Shown here: in pieces, positions 10,448 to 19,992 of the stretch
Layout of the letters: every line of letters begins with the position of its first letter
Numbering within the stretch: position 1 is the stretch's first letter
NCBI RefSeq assembly: GCF_963678635.1
Contig: NC_087066.1
Span: forward strand, 14,182,517 to 14,246,516
DNA from: Symsagittifera roscoffensis
Taxonomy: Eukaryota > Xenacoelomorpha > Acoela > Convolutidae
Reading direction: 5' to 3'
DNA: 64,000 nucleotides
The notes under the pieces: generated by a model
Database searches by the model: none
Told to the model about the DNA's origin: nothing
The model's input: the letters and a program-made list of their open reading frames with translations, nothing else
Made by a program: the position numbers and the translations under genes

Positions 10448-11133
10448 GCTTCCGACTTGTGCGAGGTCATTCTCCTCGGCCCTTCCCTATGAGGCACCGA
10501 GCCCTCTTCTATCTCAATCTCGTGTTCTACAAAATTGCAGCAACCTATGTCGGTCTTATGCTTCGAAAAAACGTCTGCAATCCAATTTAGCACCGCCCTT
10601 AGCGAATCTAGTTCTTTGTCCGATGTTTTACCCTTCAGATGTTCTATCTCGGGCAGGACAGGTTTATTTGCTGCTAATTCTGTTTCTGTTGGTCTCTCGG
10701 GAAAATTCGAACAACTAGACAACCCATCATCTGTCTCCGACTTCATTGAAAACAATTTCTTAGAAGATTTCAATTCATTTATTCTCTTCAGTATACATTC
10801 CTGGTTCGCGTGCAAGGGACATTTAGTTATATCAAACTTTTTCAAGTTCTCCACAATCTGAAAGTCTGTGTTCAGAGGCAATGCGTAGCCAAGTTTCATT
10901 CCCTTCTGTATTGTCACTGTGGTTGCTTCTGTGTTCAACAACACACTCACAAACAGTCCACTCTGAGTGAGTGAGAAACTTCTTCCTAAAATAGCCGAGC
11001 TCTTACTGTTTGGATTTGGTACCAGACACACCTGTCTGTCATGACTGAGTTCATTTAGATTCCTCATCCTGAACGTCGCTACCCGGGCTTGGTTTGGTTT
11101 CAATCTAACCTTTCGATCCAGAAAAATTGGCAC
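10327..11133 (-). CDS. Pol N-terminal region leading into RT
   Basis: About 268 codons. The first two thirds (KVRLKPNQARVATFRMRN, LVPNPNSKSSAILGRS) resemble the region between protease and RT in Gypsy polyproteins, which ends with an NFVEHEIEI segment. The last 60 residues, HREGPRRMTSHKSEACRKEI..., match the conserved entry into the RT fingers (R-x-P..., EI..ML..DMIEPW..GVVMAKKK). The frame then jumps to the ORF at 9908-10447. Confidence 0.7.
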   Translation of the reverse strand: MPIFLDRKVRLKPNQARVATFRMRNLNELSHDRQVCLVPNPNSKSSAILGRSFSLTQSGLFVSVLLNTEATTVTIQKGMKLGYALPLNTDFQIVENLKKFDITKCPLHANQECILKRINELKSSKKLFSMKSETDDGLSSCSNFPERPTETELAANKPVLPEIEHLKGKTSDKELDSLRAVLNWIADVFSKHKTDIGCCNFVEHEIEIEEGSVPHREGPRRMTSHKSEACRKEIKMLMEYDMIEPWACGVVMAKKKGGNSGFVVISVT

Positions 11134-11154
11134 CTTAGCCTGGTTAATTAAGAT

Positions 11155-11790
11155 CTAATTAAGAGGTTTCTTTTCATTCTTCCTCTCAGGATCTTTGATC
11201 CCAATCAACCCGTCGTTGAGGTCAATCGTGACATCAAAGTTGCGTACGAAGTCGCTCCCCAGGATAAATTGGTCGGATTTGTCCAAATTTTCCACTACCA
11301 GGAAGCTCATCCAAAGATGTCTTCCTCCAAGCTGCAGTGATATAATCGGGGTCCGCCCTGTCACATAGATTGCTCCCTGATTGGCAGCTGCCAGTCTGAT
11401 GTTTGTCGGTATAAGATCCGACCTGTCGAAGCCCATATCAGTCCACGTGCTGATTGGCATGACGCTGACCACTGCTCCCGTGTCTAACAGTCCTTTTACT
11501 GAAAGTTGTCTGCCCTGCACATCTAGCACATGTGCTGCCAGATCGGCTTCGCAACCTACGTGAACTGCATCCTGCTCTAGCATGGCGTTATGTCCGATTC
11601 GTCGCACTTTAACCTCTTCTCGACCAATGTATATCCGGCCTACTTGGTCACTTGCATCAGTAACGTGAGCCTTCGTATAGATGTTAATGCCGTCCACATT
11701 CATCAGAATCGGGTATGGGCCATGGACTTCGATGTAATGTCCATCTACTCTCATTAGCCTTGGACCTCCTGTCGTGAGCAGCGCTCTCAC
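11155..11790 (-). CDS. retropepsin-like aspartic protease
   Basis: About 211 codons. At about residues 99-112 the sequence VKGLLDTGAVVSVMP contains the retropepsin active-site triplet DTG followed by A and a hydrophobic run. A second hydrophobic block, FILGSDFVRNFDVTIDL, matches the flap/C-terminal ILG(S/x)DF motif. It lies between the zinc-knuckle region and RT, the expected order. The N-terminal ~90 residues are unusual in length. It is bounded by frame changes on both sides. Confidence 0.8.
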   Translation of the reverse strand: MRALLTTGGPRLMRVDGHYIEVHGPYPILMNVDGINIYTKAHVTDASDQVGRIYIGREEVKVRRIGHNAMLEQDAVHVGCEADLAAHVLDVQGRQLSVKGLLDTGAVVSVMPISTWTDMGFDRSDLIPTNIRLAAANQGAIYVTGRTPIISLQLGGRHLWMSFLVVENLDKSDQFILGSDFVRNFDVTIDLNDGLIGIKDPERKNEKKPLN

Positions 11791-11875
11791 TGCCTGGAGT
11801 CCAACTTGGGTTCCTTCTCCCTCAGGTAGTCCGCATAAATGTTAAGGTGTATCAGCGTGATCTCGGACGGTTCAC

Positions 11876-12654
11876 TCAAATTCTTGGCCACCTGTGTCCT
11901 GCGACCGAAATAATGGACATTATCTTGGTTCCTTCTTTCGTCATGCCAAAGGTTTTACTCGATATAACATTTAGCTTTAGTCCCGGCTTTCTGGGTTCCT
12001 GCTTGTCTTCTTCTTTCGTTGTTTTCCCCAGGATGTCAAATTTTTCCCAAAGATCTGTGCTTTCCAGTTCCGACCTCACCCATTGCTCAGCTTCCTTCGT
12101 GGCTAGCTCCTGCTGGACATTCTGTAACGCTGTCCTTGCCGCCAACCATAATCCACCTTGAGCGTGCAGGCTCGAGGCTACCACCTCATTAGGCAAGGTC
12201 TTCACCTTCTTAGTTGTAAAGGTGCTTGGTGTCGTTTCTTTTCTCCGAGACTCAGCCTCGTTCATCAGACGTGCTCGACTGGCTTCGACGCCTGAAAGCG
12301 CCTCTTCATGACGGGGATGTTTTGCGTCCGCCACTGCATCCCAAAATTGAGTGCAATCTGACTTGAAATGTCCCTCCAAATTACAGAAGAAGCACCTCGG
12401 TCCATACTTCATTATGAGTCCTCTAACGTACTCCTCGTGGTACTCGTCGGTCGCGTCAACGTCATCGAGAAAGTGCCTATCGCCTTCATGTTCTGTTTGT
12501 AAGCAGAACAGGCGGAAATATGGTGGTCCATCGAGCCACAATTCGCACATGATCTTCTCTTATCCATGTCGTCACGAGGTCTGTACCAACTGGAGTTCGC
12601 GCCAGTGTTTGTTCCGCTGTAGTTGCCAGAATTGCTGTAACGGCGCGTACTCAC
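11876..12654 (-). CDS. Gag nucleocapsid region with two CCHC zinc knuckles
   Basis: Two overlapping frames. The first (12412-12654) contains CANCGSMDHHISAC, a C-x2-C-x4-H-x4-C knuckle. The second (11876-12550) contains CFFCNLEGHFKSDC with the same spacing. The remainder is a charged helical tail (EATKEAEQWVRSELESTDLW style) that ends just before the protease. Tandem knuckles bind RNA during packaging in Gypsy Gag. The two knuckles are in different frames here, implying an indel around 12500. Confidence 0.75.
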
Positions 12655-12895
12655 GCGACTTCATACGCAAATCATCGGGCGTGGGTACCTGGTCAAGCGA
12701 CAGGGTGAAGTGTGTGGCTAGCATGGTTTTCAACTCGTCACTCTTTACTCCATCCATGAACTTCGAGGCAATCGCTAAGTTCCGCTCCGATATTCTCTCA
12801 TCGGGATTGCTTCTCCTTCTGAGTAATTCAAGGTCGTCCAAAAACTTGTCTATGGATTCGTCATCTCTTTGACGCCTCTTTTCGAGCTTCGCCAT
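12572..12895 (-). CDS. Gag capsid-like fragment
   Basis: About 107 codons beginning MAKLEKRRQRDDESIDKFL, followed by DLELLRRRSNPDE and ASKFMDGVKSDELKTML. This is the pattern of the C-terminal half of a retrotransposon Gag capsid (R..DESI..FL..L..L.......). It leads directly into the zinc-knuckle ORF on the same strand. The expected N-terminal capsid part is missing or in another frame around 12900-12950. Confidence 0.6.
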   Translation of the reverse strand: MAKLEKRRQRDDESIDKFLDDLELLRRRSNPDERISERNLAIASKFMDGVKSDELKTMLATHFTLSLDQVPTPDDLRMKSREYAPLQQFWQLQRNKHWRELQLVQTS

Positions 12896-12954
12896 TGCCT
12901 GATGCCCTTGTACTCCAGAGCCGAAACGGTTCAGCAGGATGTCGAATCATCAGG

Positions 12955-14106
12955 TCAGATTTTCTTCAGGCTAGTCATCGTATGAGCATAGGTATTGTCA
13001 TGATCGTTCAATAATCGCTTGATCTCTCTTGTCATCCTAACCTCTCTTTCCTCTGACTCCTTGTTTGCCTGGGCCAAGCTCTCCGCCAGGCATTGATCGG
13101 TGTTGCAAATCAATTGAGCCTGATCGACTCTCGCCTGCGACTTCACGTGTGTCAGTTCATGTCGCAATTTCTCTTGACCAAGGTGAGCTCTCTCCTCGAC
13201 TCGATCTATTCTCTTAGTCATGTCCCGTCGCAGTTCTTCCAGGCCTGTCATTACGCCAGCAAACATGTCACTTATATCGCCAGCCGCCCCCGATGTCGGG
13301 GTTAGACCCAGAGAAGATGAGGTCAACTGCGGTTGCAGCCTGGTACTCCATGATGCACCGCCCTTTTGCTTGCCCATTGACATCATCAACCTGTCGAACG
13401 TCGAGGATACTCCGACTGTTATCCCATCAGACATGGGCCTGGTCGGCGAGGTGGACAACGCCTTCCTGCTCATGTCGTTCCTTGGGCACGGCGTGAAGTC
13501 CACATCCCGATGGGTTATCTCCGTATGGTCTTAACTGGAAGATAGACCTTCAGTTTGTAGTGACACCATGACCTCATCGTACAAAGACTTCCAGCTTTTC
13601 TTGGCTTTCAAACCCGTTTGTTCTTCACTCGGACTTATACTCGACAACATCGCAATCTTGCTCTGCTTGACCAGAGATGATTGTTCCTTTCTCCACTTAT
13701 GAGTCTTAGTCTCTGATTTGGACATTCCCCTGAACAACACTTCTTCTCGCGGTTCGACCTCGTAACGCTCCGAGGCTTCTTCCGTCCTTTCGACTTCCTC
13801 CCGTTCGAGGTCCTCAAAGTCGGGTCGGAGGAGCGTTTGTTCCCCTTCGTCGAAGGGGTCCACAAGCGCCTCGATCGCCGGTCCGACCTCGGCACTTCGC
13901 CCTTAATTACCATCGAGGTTCTTCTCGCTTCTTAGTTTCATTCCGCTCACTGAAAGATCAGCTTGAACTTTAGTTGATTCATTGTCAGCAAAAACGTCGG
14001 AAGCGCTGCTGAACGAAGATTGGCTACGCCTAGTTTTAAACTTTCGCGTGCTTCCCTTGCTCAGCCTGGGAATCTTAGTAGTCAATCCTAACGAGTCTCT
14101 ACGCTG
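12955..14106 (-). CDS. 5' Gag-leader ORFs (three frames)
   Basis: Three successive frames (about 13903-14106, 13531-13863, 12955-13503) precede the capsid fragment. The first is basic and Ser-rich. The second is strongly acidic, then basic. The third has a long charged coiled-coil-like stretch (about 12970-13230, EELRRDMTKRIDRVEER...). None matches a named domain. Position suggests the matrix/N-terminal part of Gag. Stops between frames suggest decay. Confidence 0.4.
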
Positions 14107-14554
14107 CATATTTTGTAATAAATAGTAATATTCGTACAAATTAATGGCAATGCACACGTACCGCAAACAAGTTCAAGTTAATTTACTTAACGCTGCCTAC
14201 TCGACTTCTTCAATATCAAAAATGTTCCTCAAATTTCTTGGTGATAATATTGGTGACTCAGCTAAGGTTACACACAAGGCTTGCTTAGTATTAAGATAAT
14301 GCTAACCCCACCCAGTTGCCTAGTATAACAGTATCACAAAATTTTCACAAGATATAGTCAATATACAAAACACAATTGATAATCAGATAAGAATATCCTA
14401 CAGGTGACAGCGACTTTTCGTCACTATCAATTTTACCGCCACACTCGTATCAAATCACTGCTTTGTTAAAATCAAACAATCTTTTGTGAAAAAGCAGTGA
14501 TGATTCAGGAATAGATAATTAAAACTTAGTCTTAAAGAAAAAGACTTCCCTCAA

Positions 14555-14877
14555 TGGGAACACTCCAAAAGAACGAAGCCCAGGACACTGTCTTCTCAAG
14601 TGAGAGTGTATTTGCCTAATACACTCACCGAGGCCTTTTTTAGGTGTCCTGCGATTGCCCGAGCTGTCCTACTAAGTAGCTCAAGGCAACCTGTGATCGA
14701 AAATTTCTAAAGTCTATGAAAAAGCTCCCCCACACCCGGGACACCCCAAGTGCACGAGAGCAGGGAACAACTTTTCTTCTCAAGTGAATGTGTGTTTGCC
14801 TAATACACTCACATAAGTTTTCTTCTATGTGTTCCCGAATTGCCCGAGCGTTCCTATTAAGTAGCTCAAGGCAACCA
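14555..14877. repeat. tandem pair of structured elements with compensatory stem changes
   Basis: Two imperfect copies (about 14555-14692 and 14737-14877, period about 184 bp). Each has an outer stem: CAGGACAC/GTGTCCTG at 14581-14588 and 14644-14651 in copy 1, GGGAACA/TGTTCCC at 14763-14769 and 14830-14836 in copy 2. Each also has an inner hairpin around TGCCT (GAGTGTATT/AATACACTC, perfect in copy 1) and a following hairpin using TTGCC/GGCAA. The outer stems differ in sequence yet both pair, a covariation signature. They lie upstream of Gag on the element strand and may be part of a leader or LTR. Confidence 0.75.
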
Positions 14878-15089
14878 CACAACCAAAATAATAATCAAAA
14901 AAAAATTTTGGTTCGGGTACTTCTGACAGACCCGATCTAGAATCCAAAGTTTATCACAAATTTCCGGGTCAAATGGGCTCCTGTGATCTTAATATGCACG
15001 ATCGGTGGCCCGTTGGTAGTTGACCTTTTATTTCGACTCTAAATGGATATTTTAGTTGCTCAAATTGCCCCAGAAGGTACCCCTAAACT

Positions 15090-15480
15090 TTCAATAAGGA
15101 GGGTTGTTAAGAGGCTTAAGTCACTCCAGAGGGTTAATTCGGAGGGTTGTTAAGACACTTAGCTTACCTCGGAGGGTTACTTCGGAGGGTATCCTAATCA
15201 CCCAAGTTACTTCGGAGGGTCACCTTAAACTCACTAAGGAGGGTCAATAAGAGGCTTAATACGCTCCGGAGGGTTACTTCGGAGGGTTCCTTCAAAATTT
15301 CAAATTTTTCGAGACTTACTTGGAAAGGTCTCCTACTAGTCTGAGAAGGTGTCAAAACAAGCTAATTTCTCTGTGGGGGGTTGTTTTAACTTCTTCGGAG
15401 CGTCTCGTGGAAAATTTCCACTAAGGAGGGTTGCTAAGGAGCTTAGCTGACTCCGGAGGGTTACTTCGGAGGTTTCCCCA
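15090..15480. repeat. array of GGAGGGT motifs
   Basis: GGAGGGT, usually within TTCGGAGGGTTAC or TAAGGAGGGTTGT, recurs about a dozen times between 15095 and 15480, with isolated copies near 15615 and 16040. Spacing is irregular (about 15-50 bp), unlike a simple satellite. Longer composite units (CTCCGGAGGGTTACTTCGGAG) are repeated. It could be a decayed minisatellite or a cluster of protein-binding sites. Confidence 0.8.
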
Positions 15481-17564
15481 AAAATCAAGAAAACGGGTTA
15501 TTCTACCGCGGTAAAGCCTCCGAATGCAACCTAAATGACTTAAAACCAGGTTGGCTGACACGGTCAACCTTCCCAGTAGGATAAAAAGGTTATCTTACAA
15601 AATTTTCTGCCGCTCGGAGGGTTCCCTAAAACTTGGACCCTCCGAACCAACAAATTCTAAAAAGTTTTTCTTTTCCGAGATTATCAACACAAAAACAGTT
15701 GCGGTCCGGGAAAGTGGTCAAAAACGTCGGCTTATGGTACCAAAATTATCCCGATCGGTTAGCTAGTCTTTGAGAGTTCGCCAAAACCGGGTTCGTCAAA
15801 ATGGCCTTTTTTCACCACCTATATAGGTTCTGAGAATTTTTTCCGCAATTCCTAGTGAAAGTGCCTAAAAATAATTGAAACGAGCGTAGTAACCCCGTAC
15901 GGCAATGGAACAATGCAAAAAACCGGACCAAAATTGGTTTGGAAACAAAAATTTGGCCAATAACTATCAAATTTGGACCCCCTAATTCCTTCCTTTTCCA
16001 ATCTTTAAGTCGTTAGCTCTATTTTCGGAGCTAATCGGAGGGTTACTCAAACTCTCTGGCAACCGAGCACGTTATGCTAGTACGCTCCTAATGCAAAAAA
16101 TTCTAAAACTCTAAAAACTCAAAAACTCGATCCCCAAAACAGATTGACAAAGTTCGGAAAATTATCAAAATTTTGATCAAAAAATTTTGTTTTTTCTAAC
16201 TTCTACTGAAACCTTTTTAGCGCGGTTACTTTAGTCAGGGGGATCGAACTACGTAGTAAATCCCTAAAAAAGCTTTTTGCTGTTTGGAAAAGCTCGGATA
16301 TCCAAAATTTTGGGGGTCAACAGTTAGGTCGAAAATCGGTAATTTTCGACAATATTGGGGTGTTTCTCGGGTCTAAATAGGAGATAAGTAATATATAGTA
16401 AGGATAATAATCTATTAGTAGTCGTTAAATAATATTATTATACCCTCCTTTGCACCAAAATACCCGAATTAAGACCCTTAACTCGGAAATTCGTGAGATG
16501 GAGCGTACAATCGGACCGCGCTAATCGTGCCCCCCACCACTTAAGTTTTAATGAAATAGTACCCAAACGATACTAAAATTGTGTCAACGATACCAAACAG
16601 TCGTTTTGGTTGTTTTCCCTGATGTCCCTGTTGAGTGTGGAACAATGCGGTCAGCCTGCCACTCTACTCTCCGGTCACCGGCAAAATCACCCGGCAAAAT
16701 CACTCAAAAAACACTCGAGGGAGGGTACCCAACCCGCCACCAAAACAGTCAATCTTTCTATCAGAACTGATTTAAATCAATCCGAAACAACAACAAATAG
16801 GAAGATCAGATCACATCTCGTCCGGAAATAACATATAAACTGTCACTTAATGTTTTTTTATTGTTTTTGGTCTTTTTTGGATTTTTTTACTGTTTTTGTG
16901 CTTTTTTCTTCTCAGATAAATTTGTTTTTGGCTTTTTCTTGGTTATACACTATTTTTGTTCCGTTTTACGCTTTCTCTCTAATTGTTTTTGGTCCCGGGA
17001 CTTTGGGATAAGCGGGCTCATGACTTTCCACCTAATCCTCCGGCCCCCGGAATTTTCGGTGTTAACTAGGTTAAAAAGCTAAATAGTACTAGGCGGAGGG
17101 TACACACCTTCCCCCTAGTACAACAAAGGTCACTAAGGCCTCTAACTCGGGCATATGCCCGGAGCGGAGAATTCGTCGCTGAAACGTTTGCTGATCATGA
17201 TGGTCTCATGCCTTTAACAGGCCCACCCATGAGCGCCATAAAAACGTCTATATAACATTCGCCCAAATACTACACTGTGACGGAGCGTAGAAAAAGTACC
17301 TATTAACGACTGGCATGCGTCAGTTACCTTGATTCTACTCGTTTTTCATCGTCTCGACCTTGCCAGTTGATTTTCTGGTCTGTTTAAGGCTAAGTAAAAA
17401 AAATACTATTTTTAGGCCATCAGTCAAACGACTTTTGATCAGCTTTAGTTTACATGCGAACACAACCACATAGCTGGGTCTCGGATCCTCATACTACGTG
17501 ATTGCTATTAAAAACACGGCTTGAATATCCTATTTTATTATGTTTTTGGTGGCAGTTCTATTTA
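15481..17564. other. long non-coding stretch, no gene seen
   Basis: AT-rich sequence with no supported ORF. Visible items are a perfect 9-bp stem GTCGAAAAT/ATTTTCGAC with loop CGGTA at 16328-16350, a T-rich tract at 16850-16990, and scattered GGAGGGT-like motifs. It may include the unrecognised 5' LTR of the minus-strand element. Confidence 0.5.
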
Positions 17565-17650
17565 AATCCATTGGAGATGGATTGACCCTTCCCTCTTTCT
17601 AGCTACTCATATTCTAAAATATCAAACAATACAGGTGTTAATTCAAATGT
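17565..17650. repeat. segment with an inverted, diverged match at 23600-23700 (and 28120-28220)
   Basis: ATCCATTGGAGATGGATTGA and the following CCCTTCCCTC..CTAGCT stretch match, in reverse complement and with substitutions, the sequence at about 23620-23700. The two copies face each other across the LINE. They may be copies of one dispersed repeat or terminal inverted sequences of a non-autonomous element. Alignment was by eye. Confidence 0.45.
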
Positions 17651-17882
17651 ATTTGGCATCAGAGTAGCTAAAAAGTCAGTTTATTTTAGTCCTCCACCAT
17701 ATAGCGTTTCTGGGGGACCGAGCCTCCGCTTCTGTGATTTTCCTGTAATAACGTCATTATTAAATCGCGACATTTTCCTGTAATAACGGGAGACGGTATT
17801 GTTTTCACAACCAATTTAAACTTCTAGCGATCAGTCGGTTCATTTTAATGTCTTATTTTTAATTTCGCTTTTAATCGCCAAC

Positions 17883-18750
17883 ATGTTTGACCTCGAAACT
17901 TTCCGAAATTTGAACGACGAAATGAAATACGAGCTGTATAAAGACTTGATCGAAAATGTTACTTATTTTGAACGAATTATCGAAAACTTAACTGTATCAA
18001 CGAAAGATGAAGAAAAAGGAAACAAATTTATTGATCTAGAAATTTTTAAAAATACGGGTAATTCCAGAGAACAAATTTGAAAATGAATGGAGCAAGATTG
18101 AAACTCGGAGCAGAAATCAGAACAAACGAAGCGAAAATAACCAAGAAAGCAAGAATAACCAAGAAATCAAAATACAAGCAACCAATATTCAAGAAGAAAA
18201 ATTCGACCAACAAGGAAAACATTTATTTTTACCACGAGAAGGAGAATATTTTGGCCTATTACTGGGAGACTCAATTGTTAACAGAATCAATGGGGAACAA
18301 ATATCGGAAAATGTGTTGGCGAGAGGATTTGGTGGGCACAAAATTTCTGCATTGCTGGAACGCGTGAGAAACAGTAAATCGCGACATTTTAATCATGTAA
18401 CTACGCTAATTGGAATAAATTACTGCCTCTCAAATGATTTTGACGCAAAGGAAGCCGTGAGTAGCTTAGAAAAACTAATTTATCTCGTAAACCTTAAATT
18501 CTCCCCAGAAACAATTTCACTATGTACTGTAACTCCCTTAGGCGCTTTTAGAAAAGATTTTAATCCAAATGTTTAGAAGCAAAACAAGCAAATTCTTAAT
18601 TTAGTACGGAATGTAAAGAACTTGGGCGGAGTAAAATTGGATATTTTAGACATAAACAAAAATTTAGAGGTTCTGATATTAATGCAAAATCATGTGAGAT
18701 TAAAACCCGCCCCAGAATGAAGCAAACCCAACAATCATCAAATTTAGATC
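17883..18750 (+). pseudogene. LINE ORF1 with SGNH/GDSL esterase-like domain
   Basis: The first frame (17883-18080) begins MFDLETFRNLNDEMKYELYK and is charged and helical. After frame changes, a frame near 18240-18576 reads FGLLLGDSIVNRI (block I, GDS), VLARGFGGHKISAL (block II Gly) and TLIGINYCLS (block III G-x-N). A DxxH-like region near 18650-18720 is degraded. The fold assignment is good from three motifs; activity is unlikely because of frame breaks. Confidence 0.7.
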
Positions 18751-19020
18751 CAAAAACGACAGAAGTGATACAATTTTTCCAAAACGGTGCAAAATTCTTT
18801 AGGAAATACTAGTTTCGCATTTTTTCTTGGCGCAAACTTTGGCGATTATTTAATTTATTTAATTTATTACGCTGAAAGTAAATTCTGGTTGTTTTGTGCA
18901 ATTTTTCTAATTTCCAAGGCTCAGATGGAAAATATAGAAAAAACCATTGTTTACTGCGGCTATCTAAGCTGCCATCAAAAGATAATATCATCGCAATGTG
19001 GGATAAATGAGCGGAGAGCT

Positions 19021-19107
19021 ACCACACTGACTCATCTTTTCCTTTTTGCGTTGTTACTGACCCAAAGTGGGGATGTTGAAAAAAACCCTGGTCCTATTGA
19101 AACCATT
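19021..19107 (+). other. 2A-like ribosome-skipping peptide
   Basis: The frame ends LLLTQSGDVEKNPGPIETI. The motif D-V-E-x-N-P-G-P (19072-19095) is the canonical 2A consensus, with skipping expected between Gly (19090-19092) and Pro (19093-19095). It is preceded by a Leu/Phe-rich hydrophobic run that could double as a signal peptide, as reported for 2A sequences of some invertebrate LINEs. A stop follows soon after (19108), separating it from the endonuclease frame. Confidence 0.85.
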
Positions 19108-19140
19108 TAAACAGTCTACGGCATCTGCTCAAAAAGTTGT

Positions 19141-19928
19141 GCAAGTCTTAAATTTGTTCATTTGAATTTTCAAAGTATTATTAGAAAACGGATGCAATTG
19201 AAAAAATTTCTTGATGATATGGGCGAAAATACAATTATAGGAATTTCCGAAACGTGGCTTAAAAAAGAGGATAGTGACAATTTAGGGAATCTCCACCCTA
19301 GAACGCATGCGATGTTCAGATATGATAGGCAATCAGCGGTAAATACGAAAGGCGGTGGCGTTTTGTTATATATACCAGTCAAATTGGCTCCAAAATTGAA
19401 CCTGATTTAAATTTATTTGATAAAGAAAAATATGAGTCAGTGTGGGTTGAGTGCAAATCTACATTTAACATTTCCAGTAAAGAAAAAATGTTAGTTAATT
19501 TCTGTTATAATCCAAGCAGATCAAACTTTATTGATTTTTTGGAACAATTAACGCTTAACATAGATAATGCATTTTCAGTTTCTAATAAAATTACGCTTCT
19601 GGGTGATTATAACATAAATTATCTGGATAGCAAAGAAAAAGAAAATTGAGATTCTATAATTATTCCATATGGATTGAAGGTTTTTTGTCCAAACGGTGAG
19701 ACCAGAATTAGTTCCTCAACTAAAACTCATATCGACTACATTATCAGTGACTATGAAACAAACGGCATTGAATTTTGTTTTGATACACCTTATAAAACCG
19801 ACCATTTTGCTTCATTTATTTTGACGGACATAAAATGCGGCAAAAGTTTACCGAGGATAATTTCGACTTCCAATAAGAAAAATTATCATAAAAAGGAATT
19901 TTGCAAGACACTCTCCGCTCTTCCTTGA
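19141..19928 (+). pseudogene. LINE apurinic-type endonuclease domain, broken
   Basis: Frames encode KFVHLNFQSI (start of the EEP fold with the Asn), GISETWLKKEDSDNL (catalytic Glu in the ETWL motif), GGGVLLYIPV, VECKSTFN, VNFCYNPSR, TLLGDYNINYLD (the GDFN-like motif) and THIDYIISDY (the HIDHI-like motif). All the expected EEP motifs appear in order. Internal stops around 19410 and 19647 and a break at 19928 show decay. The part from 19604 onward is repeated at 24125. Confidence 0.8.
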
Positions 19929-19992
19929 TATCTCTTATATCAATGTACAGACGCACAAAACATGTTCTCGACGATGATTTATTTAATTTCTA

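Larger units (their letters stand above)
6138..14106 (-). mobile_element. degenerate Ty3/Gypsy-type LTR retrotransposon internal region
   Basis: On the minus strand the order is Gag-like ORFs, two CCHC zinc knuckles, a DTGA protease, RT with YIDD, RNase H, a long linker, integrase with HHCC and D/D/E signs, and a GPY/F-type tail. RT before integrase defines Ty3/Gypsy rather than Ty1/Copia. The reading frame breaks repeatedly, so this copy is not autonomous unless errors are sequencing artefacts. GC content is visibly higher than in the host genes to the right. LTRs could not be recognised, so element ends are open; the SGNH-like ORFs at 1190-4905 may be its 3' accessory region. Confidence 0.85.

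Noticed and set aside
14640-14882. 80-codon minus-strand frame across the structured repeat
   Set aside because: The repeat's pairing pattern explains the sequence, and the frame is not kept between the two copies.
18787-19020. Independent small membrane-protein gene ahead of the 2A motif
   Set aside because: It is better explained as the hydrophobic lead of the LINE's 2A-bearing ORF, with no promoter or splice context of its own.
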